A DNA stretch of 64,000 bases from Dyadobacter sp. CY261 (GCF_021440085.1 NZ_JAKCPW010000018.1:1-64000), one strand, 5' to 3'; shown: positions 7,508-17,227, counted from the stretch's first letter. Notes: generated by a model not told the origin, from the letters alone. Numbers and translations are program-made.

Positions 7508-9589
7508 ATGAAAAATTTTTACCAAACCCTGCGTCTTTCATTGTTTTTGATCTTCTTTCATCAGGCCGCCACAGCACAGACCGAGATTTTCAATTACAAG
7601 GATATTATCCGCAAGGCATCGGCGACCACGCTGGCCCTCTTTGTTCAAAATATCAATCTCAACACAGGTGATGTCACTATTACGGGCGGTGATTCCCGTG
7701 CACCAGGTACACCATTTACCTTCATTTGGGGTGACAATTTGATTTCTCAGGGCTTTTTTCCCACAAGCCATAAGTATGCAGATTTTTCGAAAAATTATAT
7801 CCTCAAGGTCGTTGGCAATTATTCTGACAATTCTAAGGATACCGTAGCGATCCTTGTAAGCTTTACCAAGCCGGCTATTAATAAAATAACGCTTGACCCT
7901 TTTGCCAAGGTCACGGTTCCCTCGCAAACGATTCCGCTCTCTACTCATTTCAGCATACCCGCGCCCCAAAGCCTGACAGCTTTTTCCGATGAGATGTTTA
8001 CCGGACAATTCAACCGCGGTGATCTGGAATATTTGCTATCAATCGTTGGTTCGATTGAGACTGAGTTTATGAATTCTGACCTGTATTTATACGAAAACAA
8101 GTTCCAGCAATACCTTTTCCGGGATGCCGGTGCCGGTGGTGGCTACGCTATCTGGTACACCGACCCCGTTGCGATGGCCGCGGGGGATGCCTTGGTAAAT
8201 ACCACCATTGATTTTTCCTCTCTCGCGCACGAGATGGGTCATAATTTCACACTTAATACGCCAGCCAAATACATATTTGGGGGTAAAATAGATGGCAGTG
8301 CGAATGCGTGCTATTCTGAAAGCATGGCCCAAATATTCCAGCACGCCACCGGCTACGAGCTAATTAATAATTACAAAAAATATGGCCTTGACCAGAACAT
8401 CTACCTTACACTTGTAGGGAACTTCAAAGCCTCCTTTAATACACTTAAAAACTTCTATCTGAAATATTTGGAAGGAGGAAAAAAATTTACAACCTGGAAT
8501 GATCCTTCCACCGCCAATGACGAGACGCTGCTTTCTTTCGCAACCACAGCATTTAAGTTTTGTGAATATGCAGAAAACGAAGGACAGGGCTACACGATGC
8601 CAGTTAAACGGATGATGCAGTTTTTACAAAAATTCAACGCCGAGTGGCACCAGCGCTTCGATCAGTTCAACAATACCGAAGCCGCTAATTCCTTCCGGGC
8701 TACGATGATGGTCGCTGCCCTTTCTCATGCATTTCAGAAAGATCTTCGTCAAGATTTTCGGTCATTGAACTACCCCATCAGTGACAGCGACTGGGCATTT
8801 CTGAACCCGAAAATCGAAACGTTGGACGTTTCGACCGCAACCCTTCAGATCGGAGCAGCTAATGCAAGCGCAGGGACGTTCACGGTCACGTCAAACGCGG
8901 CCTGGTCTGCAAGCAGTTCACAAGCCTGGTTGACGGTCACTCCTCTTTCGGGATCTGGCAACCAAACGATTACTGCAACAGCTACTGCCAACACATCCAG
9001 TGAACCCCGGACTGCGATTATAACCCTATCAGTCAATGGCTCGGCGAGAAAGACAGTGAATATTACTCAGACCGCCATGGCACCCAGTTTGTCGGTTTCA
9101 ACAAAAAATCTGACTGTGAGTTATGCAGAAGGAAGCAAAACGACATTTGACATACAGTCAAATGCGGCTTGGACCGTGGCAAGTTCACAGACTTGGGCAA
9201 CAGTAAACCCCGACAGCGGAAATCAAAATGCCACAATAACCGTAACGGCAATTGCAAATCCGCTCTTTGAAAATCGCAAAGCCACTATCACCGTGAAAGC
9301 CTTAGGCATTGCCGATCAGCTTATCGAGTTGGTGCAAACCGCTCCGCCAATCACAGGCTTGTTCCCGAAGCACGAACTCACAGTTTTTCCAAACCCCGTA
9401 ACGGATTATCTGGAAATTACCGGACCCGCCACGACCGTTAAGGTCGAGATACTTAATATGCTTGGACAAAGTATTCAGATCGTGGAACCGGCCCGGAAAG
9501 TACCAGTGAGACATTTAAAGGCTGGCCTTTACTTGATCCGAATAACTTCCGGAAATAAGTCATCGATCATAAAAATCGTGAAAATATAA
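7508..9589 (+). CDS. T9SS-secreted HExxH protein with BACON domains
   Basis: A 693-residue exported protein. Residues 1-23 are a signal peptide ending ATAQ. A zinc-metallopeptidase motif HEMGH is at 241-245 with a possible third ligand Glu271 (ACYSESMAQ), a gluzincin-like arrangement. Two BACON-type beta-sandwich domains follow at about 440-525 and 527-610 (each with SNAAWSASSSQAWLTV or SNAAWTVASSQTWATV). The last ~75 residues are a type IX secretion sorting domain: LTVFPNPVTDYLEIT, LNMLGQSI, then LKAGLYLIRITSG. It is likely secreted or anchored at the surface and binds or cuts a glycoprotein or glycan-linked target; this is inference. It lies downstream of a small lipoprotein gene. Confidence 0.85.
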   Translation: MKNFYQTLRLSLFLIFFHQAATAQTEIFNYKDIIRKASATTLALFVQNINLNTGDVTITGGDSRAPGTPFTFIWGDNLISQGFFPTSHKYADFSKNYILKVVGNYSDNSKDTVAILVSFTKPAINKITLDPFAKVTVPSQTIPLSTHFSIPAPQSLTAFSDEMFTGQFNRGDLEYLLSIVGSIETEFMNSDLYLYENKFQQYLFRDAGAGGGYAIWYTDPVAMAAGDALVNTTIDFSSLAHEMGHNFTLNTPAKYIFGGKIDGSANACYSESMAQIFQHATGYELINNYKKYGLDQNIYLTLVGNFKASFNTLKNFYLKYLEGGKKFTTWNDPSTANDETLLSFATTAFKFCEYAENEGQGYTMPVKRMMQFLQKFNAEWHQRFDQFNNTEAANSFRATMMVAALSHAFQKDLRQDFRSLNYPISDSDWAFLNPKIETLDVSTATLQIGAANASAGTFTVTSNAAWSASSSQAWLTVTPLSGSGNQTITATATANTSSEPRTAIITLSVNGSARKTVNITQTAMAPSLSVSTKNLTVSYAEGSKTTFDIQSNAAWTVASSQTWATVNPDSGNQNATITVTAIANPLFENRKATITVKALGIADQLIELVQTAPPITGLFPKHELTVFPNPVTDYLEITGPATTVKVEILNMLGQSIQIVEPARKVPVRHLKAGLYLIRITSGNKSSIIKIVKI

Positions 9590-9724
9590 CAACGTATAAC
9601 ATCCGATGTTTAAAAAAGTCACACATTAGAAGATCAACAAATCACCTTTAAGACATACTCTTACTCTTTTCGGGCAAGTGGAATAGCAAGTACATCTCAG
9701 GCTTGACTCTATCTATCTTGATCC

Positions 9725-10894
9725 TTAGATTGATTGCGTTGTTTTCATTTTCCTGTGCGAGCCCGATTTTTTCTCCTTCCTGTTTCTTCCCCACCAGATA
9801 TAAAATCCAGTAACCGGCAAACTTGAACAAAACAATGCAATGAAGGTGGCAATGATTTTGGTGAAGATCCCGTAAATGCTGCCCACGTGAATGGCATAGT
9901 TCGAGTTCCGGAATTTGGCTCCGGTTGTTTTGTCTTCGTGTCTGACAGAAAAATACAGATCACCGTTTCTGGCATCGTAATGATGAAGGTCCCAGGTATC
10001 CCACCCCGAATCGCCGTCATATCTGATCACTCCCAGGAATTTCTTTTCACTGAGAAAAAATGAAATTTTGTCCCATTCTGCTTTTTTTGTGATCATATCC
10101 GAAAGAGCCCGGTCAAGCGGGTTGGCTGCAATTTGTCCGTTGGGTCTTAACACCGGAACCTGATTGAATACTTTTTCAGGGTTGTCTCCCAATAGCCGGT
10201 AAATACCATCTGTCCACCATTCGAAAGTCCACACCAGGCCGGTCGCTGCAAAAATCAGGATAAACAGCTGCGTGTAAAAGCCACCGACATTGTGAATGTC
10301 GTAGTTCACGCGCCGCCATTTGGCATTGAATTTCATCTTGAACCTCTGCTTTAAAGCGCCCTTATTTCTTGGCCACCAGAGGATCAGACCGGTAATAACC
10401 ATGACGATCATGATGAGCGTGGAAATGCCTACGATCATGTGTCCGATGTCGTATTGCAATAAGAGCTGCTGATGCATAATGCGCAGTAACCATATCCAAT
10501 CCGTTTCCTGATCAACCACGCCCAGCACTTTGGCCGTATAGGGGTCGACGTAAACGATAGTAGAATATTCAACTTCCGAAAATGCATTCCAGCCTTCATC
10601 CTTCGCATGTTCCAATCCAGAAAAAATATAAGCTCTCTTCGGATCGCCGCTTATGTTAACTTCTTCAAGTGCCTGATCGGCTGGAACGCTTTTGCTAGCA
10701 ACTTCCAGCAGTTTTGTTAAAGATTGCGGCGGCTTGCCGTTCGGTTCAACAAAAATATAATCATGATAGTATAGGTCTGTCAGCTCCTTTTCCCACACAA
10801 ATAAAGCAGCGGGTAGAAAACTACAAACGACGACGATACCCACGGCCAGCCCAAGCCATAAATGAAGTACTGAGGCAATTTTTTTTAAAGTCAT
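9725..10894 (-). CDS. PepSY-associated transmembrane protein
   Basis: A 389-residue inner-membrane protein with four predicted helices: residues 10-35 (LWLGLAVGIVVVCSF), ~150-175 (IVGISTLIMIVMVITGLILW), ~205-225 (TQLFILIFAATGLVW) and ~345-370 (IFTKIIATFIALFCSSLP), ending in the WWGRNRK tail typical of the family. Members sit beside TonB-dependent siderophore receptors and are thought to reduce ferric siderophores in the periplasm or membrane. The context supports that: immediately upstream are the remains of a TonB receptor and a DUF4374 protein. The gene itself appears intact but is cut off from them by a terminator-like hairpin, so its expression is uncertain. Confidence 0.85.
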   Translation of the reverse strand: MTLKKIASVLHLWLGLAVGIVVVCSFLPAALFVWEKELTDLYYHDYIFVEPNGKPPQSLTKLLEVASKSVPADQALEEVNISGDPKRAYIFSGLEHAKDEGWNAFSEVEYSTIVYVDPYTAKVLGVVDQETDWIWLLRIMHQQLLLQYDIGHMIVGISTLIMIVMVITGLILWWPRNKGALKQRFKMKFNAKWRRVNYDIHNVGGFYTQLFILIFAATGLVWTFEWWTDGIYRLLGDNPEKVFNQVPVLRPNGQIAANPLDRALSDMITKKAEWDKISFFLSEKKFLGVIRYDGDSGWDTWDLHHYDARNGDLYFSVRHEDKTTGAKFRNSNYAIHVGSIYGIFTKIIATFIALFCSSLPVTGFYIWWGRNRKEKKSGSHRKMKTTQSI

Positions 10895-10912
10895 GGTTGT
10901 GAATGGTAATAC

Positions 10913-10958
10913 TAAAAATCACACTTATCAACAGAATGATTCAGTCGATAAGTGTGAT
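10913..10958 (-). terminator. Intrinsic terminator after the receptor/DUF4374 chimera
   Basis: On the minus strand ATCACACTTATC and GATAAGTGTGAT form a perfect 12-bp stem with a 17-base loop, followed by TTTTT. It begins at the stop codon of the upstream chimera and ends before the PepSY gene. Confidence 0.65.
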
Positions 10959-11881
10959 CATTTACCCGCCGCCCCAGGATAAGTCGATCTGGTGTCTTTG
11001 AAGATCCTAACCTTATCCAATGCGGGATAATCCACCGCTGCAAGGTAAGCCGTGTCTGAGGCATTCCAGTTTGCATTGAAAATAGAAAAGCCAATGTACA
11101 GTTTGTTATTTCTCAAAACGAGTGAGCCCACAGACAGGTCGTTGTCCGTTTTACCAATAGCCTGGCCGCTAATCGTGCCCGATTTGGTTACGGCCATTGC
11201 TTCCACGTTGATGATCGAATAGCTCAAAATGGGATCGGTCCCGGTTGGGCTCGCGTTTTCAAGCATCAAAGTTTTGTCGTCCAGCCAGGTGTAGGTAACC
11301 GAGTTTCCGGTAACGGGAATTTCAGCCACTGTGGTGAGCGCTTTGTTCTCATATTTGTACTTGGCAAATTTGCCATTGGTACGTTTGTAATAATAGCCAT
11401 TTTTAAACCAGCGGCTCCATGACGTGGTTTCGATGCCATTTCCCACCGAAGTAACCGCGCCTTCCGTAAGCGTGCCGGCAGTTAAAAGATATAGGGTTGA
11501 TGGATTATTGACACCACCGACGATCATAAACTCGTCGCCGTCCGGTGTTTCGACCCGAGCCATTGTAAAAAACCGCTGGATAAAGTTAAAAACCAGGTCT
11601 TTGCCGGATTTTGCGACAAACTCTTTCGACTGACCAATATAGCCGATAGAGGAAACTGATAGGGTAAACCGGCCATCGGGTATCGGGCTGAGAGAGAATG
11701 ATCCGTCAGGGCGGGTCACCGTGCCGATAGACGGTACTCTCAGGGTTACACTTGCCCCCGAAAGCGCCGAGCCATCATCCGCATGCACATGACCGGTAAT
11801 CTTTACGGACTGACCATACCCCCAAAAAACGCGAAACAGTAAAAGAGAAAACGTGAAAATTAAAAATCTACGAGGGTTCAT
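10958..11881 (-). pseudogene. Chimera: TonB-receptor N-terminus fused to DUF4374 core
   Basis: The 307-residue frame joins two proteins. Residues 1-24 are a signal peptide and ~26-100 a carboxypeptidase-regulatory-like domain (VKITGHVHADDGSALSGASV, PDGSFSLSPIPDGRFTLSVS), the standard start of a TonB-dependent receptor. No plug or barrel follows. From about residue 105 the sequence becomes a DUF4374-type propeller (TLYLLTAGTLTEGAVTSVGN, GIETTSW, KYKYENKALTTVAEIPVTG) and stops early at GAAGK; DUF4374 proteins are usually near 400 residues. Siderophore loci in Bacteroidota are commonly ordered receptor, DUF4374, PepSY. A deletion of more than 2 kb inside such a locus, leaving the frame open, explains this gene. 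Confidence 0.65.
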
Positions 11882-11888
11882 TGTTCAA

Positions 11889-11940
11889 GCTACTTGTATT
11901 TTAAAAAGGCGCAAGCAATGCATCTTTGAATACAAGTAGC
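11889..11940. repeat. 12-bp inverted repeat in the leader of the chimera gene
   Basis: GCTACTTGTATT (11889-11900) and AATACAAGTAGC (11929-11940) are perfect complements 28 bases apart. The inner arm ends 8 bases before the minus-strand ATG at 11881, so a folded transcript would hide the start region. It may be an attenuator or an operator. Confidence 0.4.
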
Positions 11941-12139
11941 GTGGACTGATCTTTCCCGAAGTCGTAATGTGAACCTTTTTCGAATGAAATAATCCTTCCG
12001 TCGTATAAGAAGCGACGACGCACTGGGCATGCAACGGAAGCCCCGGTACAGCTGTCTGATGTAACTGATAGTATTTGTAGAATTAATTTCGATATTTAGA
12101 AATCAAAACACCTCACTTGTCAGTTCCCACAACTTGTTC

Positions 12140-13759
12140 ATGAAAAAAATTCTATTGCTTTTTCTCCTGCTGCTCCCTGTTGCCGGCACGTTTTCCCAAT
12201 CTAAGATCCAGCCCGTCCTGAATGACCTGCAAACAGGCGTTGATTTCCGGACGAACACACCGCTAATGGGCCGCGAAATTGGTTTTGGAATGCCGGTTTT
12301 TCGCATTCATCCACTGCCCGACGAGTCGTCGTTTGCGGTAATGCTCCGCAAGAAGAACCCGAACAGGGAAATGTGGACAATGAAAGGCGAAGTGATGGTT
12401 TTCGACCCTGCCAGCGGGCAGACCAAATGGCAGAAAAAATTCAAATACGCGCAAAGCCAGTTGTTGCTGGACGGCGATGTAATGCTCCAACAGCGAGGCA
12501 ACAAACTGGAAAGACTTAATCCCGACAATGGCCTGCCGCTCTGGACTTCGAAGGGAATTGCATTCAAAGTTTTTCCCGAGCTAGGTCGCGCACTTTGCTA
12601 CAATTTGCAGGATGGTGGTTTCAAAGTCATGCAAGGCGTTGACCTTGAAAACGGCCGACCGGTCTGGCACAGGTACGTGCCGGGCACTTATGGCTGGGAA
12701 GATCTGCAAATGCTGGACGACGAAACAGCGCTGATCAAGTCGTCGGGCCTGCATTTGGTGAGGGTTACCGATGGAGACGGCTGGTCTGTGGACCGGGTCT
12801 CGCATGCCGAAAAGGTGGATATGAAGCAGGTCGGGCTGGCCGTACTCACGGGCGTTGCGTTGGGTGCTGCGAGCGGCGCATTGGGCGGCGGTGCATACTA
12901 CGGCTATGCAGTGCCTTACGGTGGAAATGCCTACATGAACCTTTTCCTGAACATTTGCTCTAATGTGGTTTTCAATCAAGACACCGTTTTCTTCGCTGCC
13001 AAGAACAAAATCAGCTGCCATTCGCTGGATGGGAAAACCATTTGGTCCACCGACCTGAACGAAAAAGAAACCAGTAAATCACATCTGTTCAGGGAAGGTA
13101 ACGTACTGTACATGATCAATACGGGGCATGCAATGAAGTACGGCCGTCCTGCCCGTTTCGGGACGCCATTTATAGCAGCATTCGATGCTGGCACAGGCCA
13201 GCAGCTTTTCATGAAGGTGTGGGGTGAGCGTAAAAATTACTTTACAGACTACATGATCCAGGGCCACGACCTGTATCTACTGTATCGCGATAAGCTCGAA
13301 GTTCACGAATTTTCGCCCGAAGGACTGACCCAGAAAAAAATGATGGGCATGCACAATGGCAGTGAAATGCGGTCATTCGTTTCGGACGAATTGTTTGCCA
13401 AAAAAGATTCGGCCTGCTTGCAGCTAAGCCTCGACCCCGACCATTATTATATCCTTTCGGAGGCCGGTGACATCCTGAAACTTGACAATGATTTTTTACT
13501 CGTCGAAAAGGTAGACAAGAATATCCTGTACAAGAATTACTTCGAAAATGCCGATTTCAGGTTTCTGGGCAACGACAAAGAAACATTTGTCGTTGATAAA
13601 ACCGACAACCTGCCGGTAGCCCGCTGTGAAATCCCGGTTCACGCATCGCGTTTCGGGACGAAGTTTTACTACCGGAAATCCAACCTTAATATCGCAGAAA
13701 TCGATATGCGCCCGTTTATGAGCGCGTTCGGCGGGGCGGTCGGAAGCCAGGATCGGTAA
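12140..13759 (+). CDS. Secreted PQQ-like beta-propeller protein
   Basis: A 539-residue exported protein. The signal peptide is MKKILLLFLLLLPVAGTFS/Q; the ATG at 12140 is preferred to a TTG two codons earlier. Repeated blades of the PQQ/BamB-like type are visible: GEVMVFDPASGQTKWQKKF, NKLERLNPDNGLPLWTSKG, NKISCHSLDGKTIWSTDL and PFIAAFDAGTGQQLFMKV. Between blades near residues 230-265 is a glycine/alanine-rich stretch (VALGAASGALGGGAYYG) that could be a loop or membrane-associated hairpin. Such propellers often serve as scaffolds; no dehydrogenase residues for PQQ binding can be assigned. It stands alone, with a strong hairpin about 100 bases downstream. Confidence 0.78.
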   Translation: MKKILLLFLLLLPVAGTFSQSKIQPVLNDLQTGVDFRTNTPLMGREIGFGMPVFRIHPLPDESSFAVMLRKKNPNREMWTMKGEVMVFDPASGQTKWQKKFKYAQSQLLLDGDVMLQQRGNKLERLNPDNGLPLWTSKGIAFKVFPELGRALCYNLQDGGFKVMQGVDLENGRPVWHRYVPGTYGWEDLQMLDDETALIKSSGLHLVRVTDGDGWSVDRVSHAEKVDMKQVGLAVLTGVALGAASGALGGGAYYGYAVPYGGNAYMNLFLNICSNVVFNQDTVFFAAKNKISCHSLDGKTIWSTDLNEKETSKSHLFREGNVLYMINTGHAMKYGRPARFGTPFIAAFDAGTGQQLFMKVWGERKNYFTDYMIQGHDLYLLYRDKLEVHEFSPEGLTQKKMMGMHNGSEMRSFVSDELFAKKDSACLQLSLDPDHYYILSEAGDILKLDNDFLLVEKVDKNILYKNYFENADFRFLGNDKETFVVDKTDNLPVARCEIPVHASRFGTKFYYRKSNLNIAEIDMRPFMSAFGGAVGSQDR

Positions 13760-13799
13760 CGGCGCGGCGCGGCCTTACCTCACACTACAAAACGGTAAA

Positions 13800-13859
13800 A
13801 CCTCACTTCGCACAAAAGAGCGTGAGGTGATCAATCTGGTCGTCAGCCAGGACAAGCCG
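13800..13859 (+). pseudogene. Possible LuxR-type helix-turn-helix scrap
   Basis: One frame reads TSLRTKEREVINLVVSQDK, close to the opening of LuxR-type DNA-binding domains (LTxREREV followed by a hydrophobic helix). The rest of the domain is absent and a hairpin follows directly. Twenty residues are too few for certainty. Confidence 0.25.
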
Positions 13860-13902
13860 TCGAGCTCTCACCTTCCTACGAGATACGGTGAGAGCTCGAC
13901 GG
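13857..13902. terminator. 16-bp perfect hairpin after the propeller gene
   Basis: CCGTCGAGCTCTCACC and GGTGAGAGCTCGACGG form a perfect 16-bp stem with a 14-base loop. No T-run follows on either strand, so it could be a factor-dependent terminator, an mRNA-stabilising hairpin or an operator rather than a simple intrinsic terminator. Confidence 0.45.
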
Positions 13903-14025
13903 TCAATGCTCCAAGTTCGCCAAGTAAGCCTGATTATGGATAATTTCTATATAAAACGAGTAGTAATACGCTATTTTCCAGCACTTTGAAAATATAGCTT
14001 TACAAGATATTCAAAACATCATGCT

Positions 14026-16197
14026 ATGAAACAACTTGTATTGTTCTTCGTCGGCCTCTTAAGCTTCACATGTTGTTTCGCCCAGTCTGGCCAGGTAAGC
14101 CCTTCCCTGCCTGAGACGCCCAAGCAACCGGTAACTGACAACTATTTTGGTAAAGAAGTCACCGATAATTACCGCTGGCTTGAAGACATGACTAAACCCG
14201 AAACGGTGTCGTGGTTCAAATCTCAAGGTGACTATTCCAACGCAGTGCTTGATCAGATTCCCGGACGCAATCAATTGATTGAAACCTTTGTCGAATACGA
14301 TAAGCTGCTTGCTGTCCGGTACGGCGAAATCATCAAACGAGGTAACCTGTATTTTTACCGGAAGACCCTTCCTGCTGAGAAAGTGGGCAAAATTTATGTT
14401 CGGGAGGGCAAATCGGGCAGTGAGCGCCTGATTTTTGATCCGGAAGCATTTGAGAAAGGTAAAACCTACTCGGTTTCAGCCTTCACACCCAGTCCGGATG
14501 GCAAAAAAATAGTCATTGGTCTTCAAGAAGGCGGGGGTGAATATTCGACTTTGCGTACGTTAGACGTTGCGACTAAGACCTTCGGCCCGGGGCAAATTCC
14601 CGCTGTCTTTGGGGGCTACGTTGTATGGCTTCCAAATGGAAGCGGTTTTGTTTACACACCTGATAATTCTTCCGACCCCAATGACCCCAAAGCCGCCATC
14701 GATACCAAAGCCCGCCTTCATAAGCTTGGCGATTCGGGCAAGACCGATCGCGAAATATTCTCGCGGGCCAAATATCCGGATCTGAAAATCAAGCCCGAGC
14801 AAATCCCCGATGTGTTTTTCTCGGAAGATCATACCCAATTATACGGACGCCTGGGCTCTGTTGACTGGCGAAACGACGTTTGGGTAGCCGCACCGGCAGA
14901 CCTGAACAAACCCATTATCCCCTGGAAGCGCTTGCTCACTCCCATGGATAGTATCCAGAGTTTTGTCAAAATAGGGAACCGGCTTTACCTGAATAGCCTC
15001 AAAAGCGCCCCAAACGGGCAGATCATTGTAACGGATGCGAGTAATCCAAACCTGTCAACCGCAACTATTTTACTCGCCGAAAGCAAGCTGAACATCACCC
15101 AAATTTTAGCGACCAAAGATTATCTGTTTGTCAACCTCAGTGACGGTATTAATCAAACCATCCAATATTACGATCCCAAAAACAATGGGTGGAGTACCAT
15201 ACCGATGCCCATTAAAGGCACAATGCGGCTGGAAAGCTACGAAGCTTCCAAAAGCAATGAAGTAAATATATTCGGTACGTCTTGGAACAACCCAGGCACC
15301 TTTTATGATTTTGATCCCCAGACCAAAAAGTTAGAGGTCAACCCTTTCCACGTACCGATGAATTATCCCGGCGTTGCCGATCTGGTGGTAGAAGAAATAG
15401 AAATCCCCAGCCACGATGGGGTGATGATACCATTGTCATTGGTTTATCGAAAAGATCTTAAAAAAGATGGAAGCGCGGTGTGTCTTATGCATGGTTACGG
15501 GGCTTATGGGATTTCGGCAACGCCCTCTTTCAGCCGGCAGTATCTTGCCTTAATGAATAAAGGTGTATTAATTGCAATGACCCATCCCCGGGGCGGTGCT
15601 GAAAAAGGCCTGGCCTGGCACAAAGCCGGTTTCAAGACAACAAAACCAAATACATGGAAAGACTTCATCGCCAGTGGCGACTACTTAGTTAAAAACGGGT
15701 ACACCTCGAAGGAAAAGTTAATTGGAATGGGAACCTCTGCTGGCGGTATCCTGATTGGCCGGGCCATCACCGAGCGCCCCGACCTGTTTGCAGCAGCCAT
15801 CAACAATGTAGGCATCAGTAATCCGCTCCGGTTCGAACTTACGCCCAATGGCCCCGGAAACCTGCCTGAGCTTGGTACGGTAAAAGACTCAACCGAGAGC
15901 ATGGCATTGTATGAGATGGATTCCTTTCATCATGTCAAGGATGGCGAGAAATACCCCGCCGTAATTAACGTTGCGGGCATAAATGATCCCCGGGTGATTG
16001 CCTGGCAACCCGGCAAGTTCGCTGCCGCGTTGCAAAATTCCAGTTCGTCCGGCAAGCCAGTCCTCATGCAGGTCAACTATGACAATGGCCATTTCACCGA
16101 AGACAAAACGGTCGCATTCCGCAACTTCGCCAATATGTATGCTTTCTGTTTGTGGCAGGCAGGCCATCCGGATTTTCAACCTCTAAGCTCCAAATGA
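14026..16197 (+). CDS. Prolyl oligopeptidase-family serine peptidase (S9A)
   Basis: A 723-residue exported peptidase. A signal peptide (first ~19 residues, FAQ) is followed by the S9 N-terminal segment (YFGKEVTDNYRWLEDM at 41-56), a seven-bladed propeller to about 425 and an alpha/beta-hydrolase domain. The catalytic triad appears as Ser571 in GMGTSAGGI, Asp654 in INDPRV and His689 in DNGHFTED. The Ser motif reads GTSAGG instead of the usual GGSxGG, a small deviation. These enzymes cut short peptides after proline in the periplasm. Length agrees with the family. The gene is monocistronic, and the next gene is convergent. Confidence 0.92.
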   Translation: MKQLVLFFVGLLSFTCCFAQSGQVSPSLPETPKQPVTDNYFGKEVTDNYRWLEDMTKPETVSWFKSQGDYSNAVLDQIPGRNQLIETFVEYDKLLAVRYGEIIKRGNLYFYRKTLPAEKVGKIYVREGKSGSERLIFDPEAFEKGKTYSVSAFTPSPDGKKIVIGLQEGGGEYSTLRTLDVATKTFGPGQIPAVFGGYVVWLPNGSGFVYTPDNSSDPNDPKAAIDTKARLHKLGDSGKTDREIFSRAKYPDLKIKPEQIPDVFFSEDHTQLYGRLGSVDWRNDVWVAAPADLNKPIIPWKRLLTPMDSIQSFVKIGNRLYLNSLKSAPNGQIIVTDASNPNLSTATILLAESKLNITQILATKDYLFVNLSDGINQTIQYYDPKNNGWSTIPMPIKGTMRLESYEASKSNEVNIFGTSWNNPGTFYDFDPQTKKLEVNPFHVPMNYPGVADLVVEEIEIPSHDGVMIPLSLVYRKDLKKDGSAVCLMHGYGAYGISATPSFSRQYLALMNKGVLIAMTHPRGGAEKGLAWHKAGFKTTKPNTWKDFIASGDYLVKNGYTSKEKLIGMGTSAGGILIGRAITERPDLFAAAINNVGISNPLRFELTPNGPGNLPELGTVKDSTESMALYEMDSFHHVKDGEKYPAVINVAGINDPRVIAWQPGKFAAALQNSSSSGKPVLMQVNYDNGHFTEDKTVAFRNFANMYAFCLWQAGHPDFQPLSSK

Positions 16198-16252
16198 ACA
16201 GATGAATTCGGATCTTCGGAATAAACGATGGGCGCAAAACTAATTCACTTAT

Positions 16253-17227
16253 TTACTTCTGATAAAAGGAAATATATGCTCGCTGTGCAAGCTCAGATAG
16301 ATAGCCGCGCAGGGAGGCTGGTTCTACGACCGTTATCGCACTGGTAAACGGTAGCAGCCACGTTGCAATATAGGGGAGCGAGCCCACTAAAAATAACATT
16401 TCCAGGCTGCCTTCTGGCAGATTCTGTTGATGGGTCCAACCATATTGGTGTTTGGTGTCATGAAGATGCTGAGCTTGTGCGGGCGATACCTCCGACGAGT
16501 CGAAACGGATCACGACCTTTTCCTTATCCCTTCTTTTTGCTTCATCGATCCAATACCGTTGTAATGTCTCCGGACGCGAAGGAAACTCCTCGTCAGATAC
16601 CGCCAGAGCGCTGAAACGATCGAGGCGGAAGTTCCGGAATGCCTGCCGTAGTCGACAGTAGGCGACTACATGCCAGTGCTGACTGAGATACAGCCCGATC
16701 GGTTCAATTTCACGGACGGTGGACTCGCCGGTTTCTGCCGCCTGATATTCAACCTGCACTACCCGGCGCGCTGCAACAGCGGCTACCAATTGATGATAGG
16801 CATTCGGCCGATCCGGCGTGGTAATTGGCTCTATTACTTCGATATGGTGCGATACTCTTTCAAGATGGTCTCTGTCGGAATACCGGAGTGCTGCACGCAA
16901 TTTGTCCATTGCAGCGCCACTGAGCCGAGCAGTCGCCGTATCGGTCAGACGCGATGCTAGCTTTTCCGCGGTAAGCAGCGATACGGCTTCTTCGCGGGTA
17001 AACATCACGGGTGGTATGCGGTATCCTTCCAACATTGAATATCCCTTTCCCTCCTGCGTAACAATCGGAATTCCCGCACGTTCAAGGGTTCTGATGTCGC
17101 GATAGATGGTGCGTGTGCTCACTGAGAAACGATCTGCCAGCTCCGATGCGGTGATTGTTCGTTTTGTTTGCAGCACCGTGAGCAGCGTTACCAGGCGCGA
17201 CAGGCGGGTGGTTTCGGAGTCACTCAT
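16253..17227 (-). CDS. YafY-type HTH/WYL-domain transcriptional regulator
   Basis: A 324-residue cytoplasmic regulator. Residues ~8-65 are a winged helix (ITASELADRFSVSTRTIYRD, with IRTLERAGIPI after it) of the DeoR/HTH_11 type. The centre and C-terminus (about 140-320) form a WYL domain with its WCX extension (VVQVEYQAAETGES, IEPIGLYLSQHWHVVAYCR). WYL domains bind small ligands or nucleic acid. Its ATG overlaps the TGA of the ydeI-like gene by four bases (ATGA), so the two are translationally coupled. It may repress its own operon. Confidence 0.9.
   Translation of the reverse strand: MSDSETTRLSRLVTLLTVLQTKRTITASELADRFSVSTRTIYRDIRTLERAGIPIVTQEGKGYSMLEGYRIPPVMFTREEAVSLLTAEKLASRLTDTATARLSGAAMDKLRAALRYSDRDHLERVSHHIEVIEPITTPDRPNAYHQLVAAVAARRVVQVEYQAAETGESTVREIEPIGLYLSQHWHVVAYCRLRQAFRNFRLDRFSALAVSDEEFPSRPETLQRYWIDEAKRRDKEKVVIRFDSSEVSPAQAQHLHDTKHQYGWTHQQNLPEGSLEMLFLVGSLPYIATWLLPFTSAITVVEPASLRGYLSELAQRAYISFYQK

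Noticed and set aside
11950..12060. Minus-strand frame with a regulator-like string (RIISFEKGSHYDFGKDQS)
   Set aside because: It looks protein-like but is too short and matches nothing I can name; could be another remnant.
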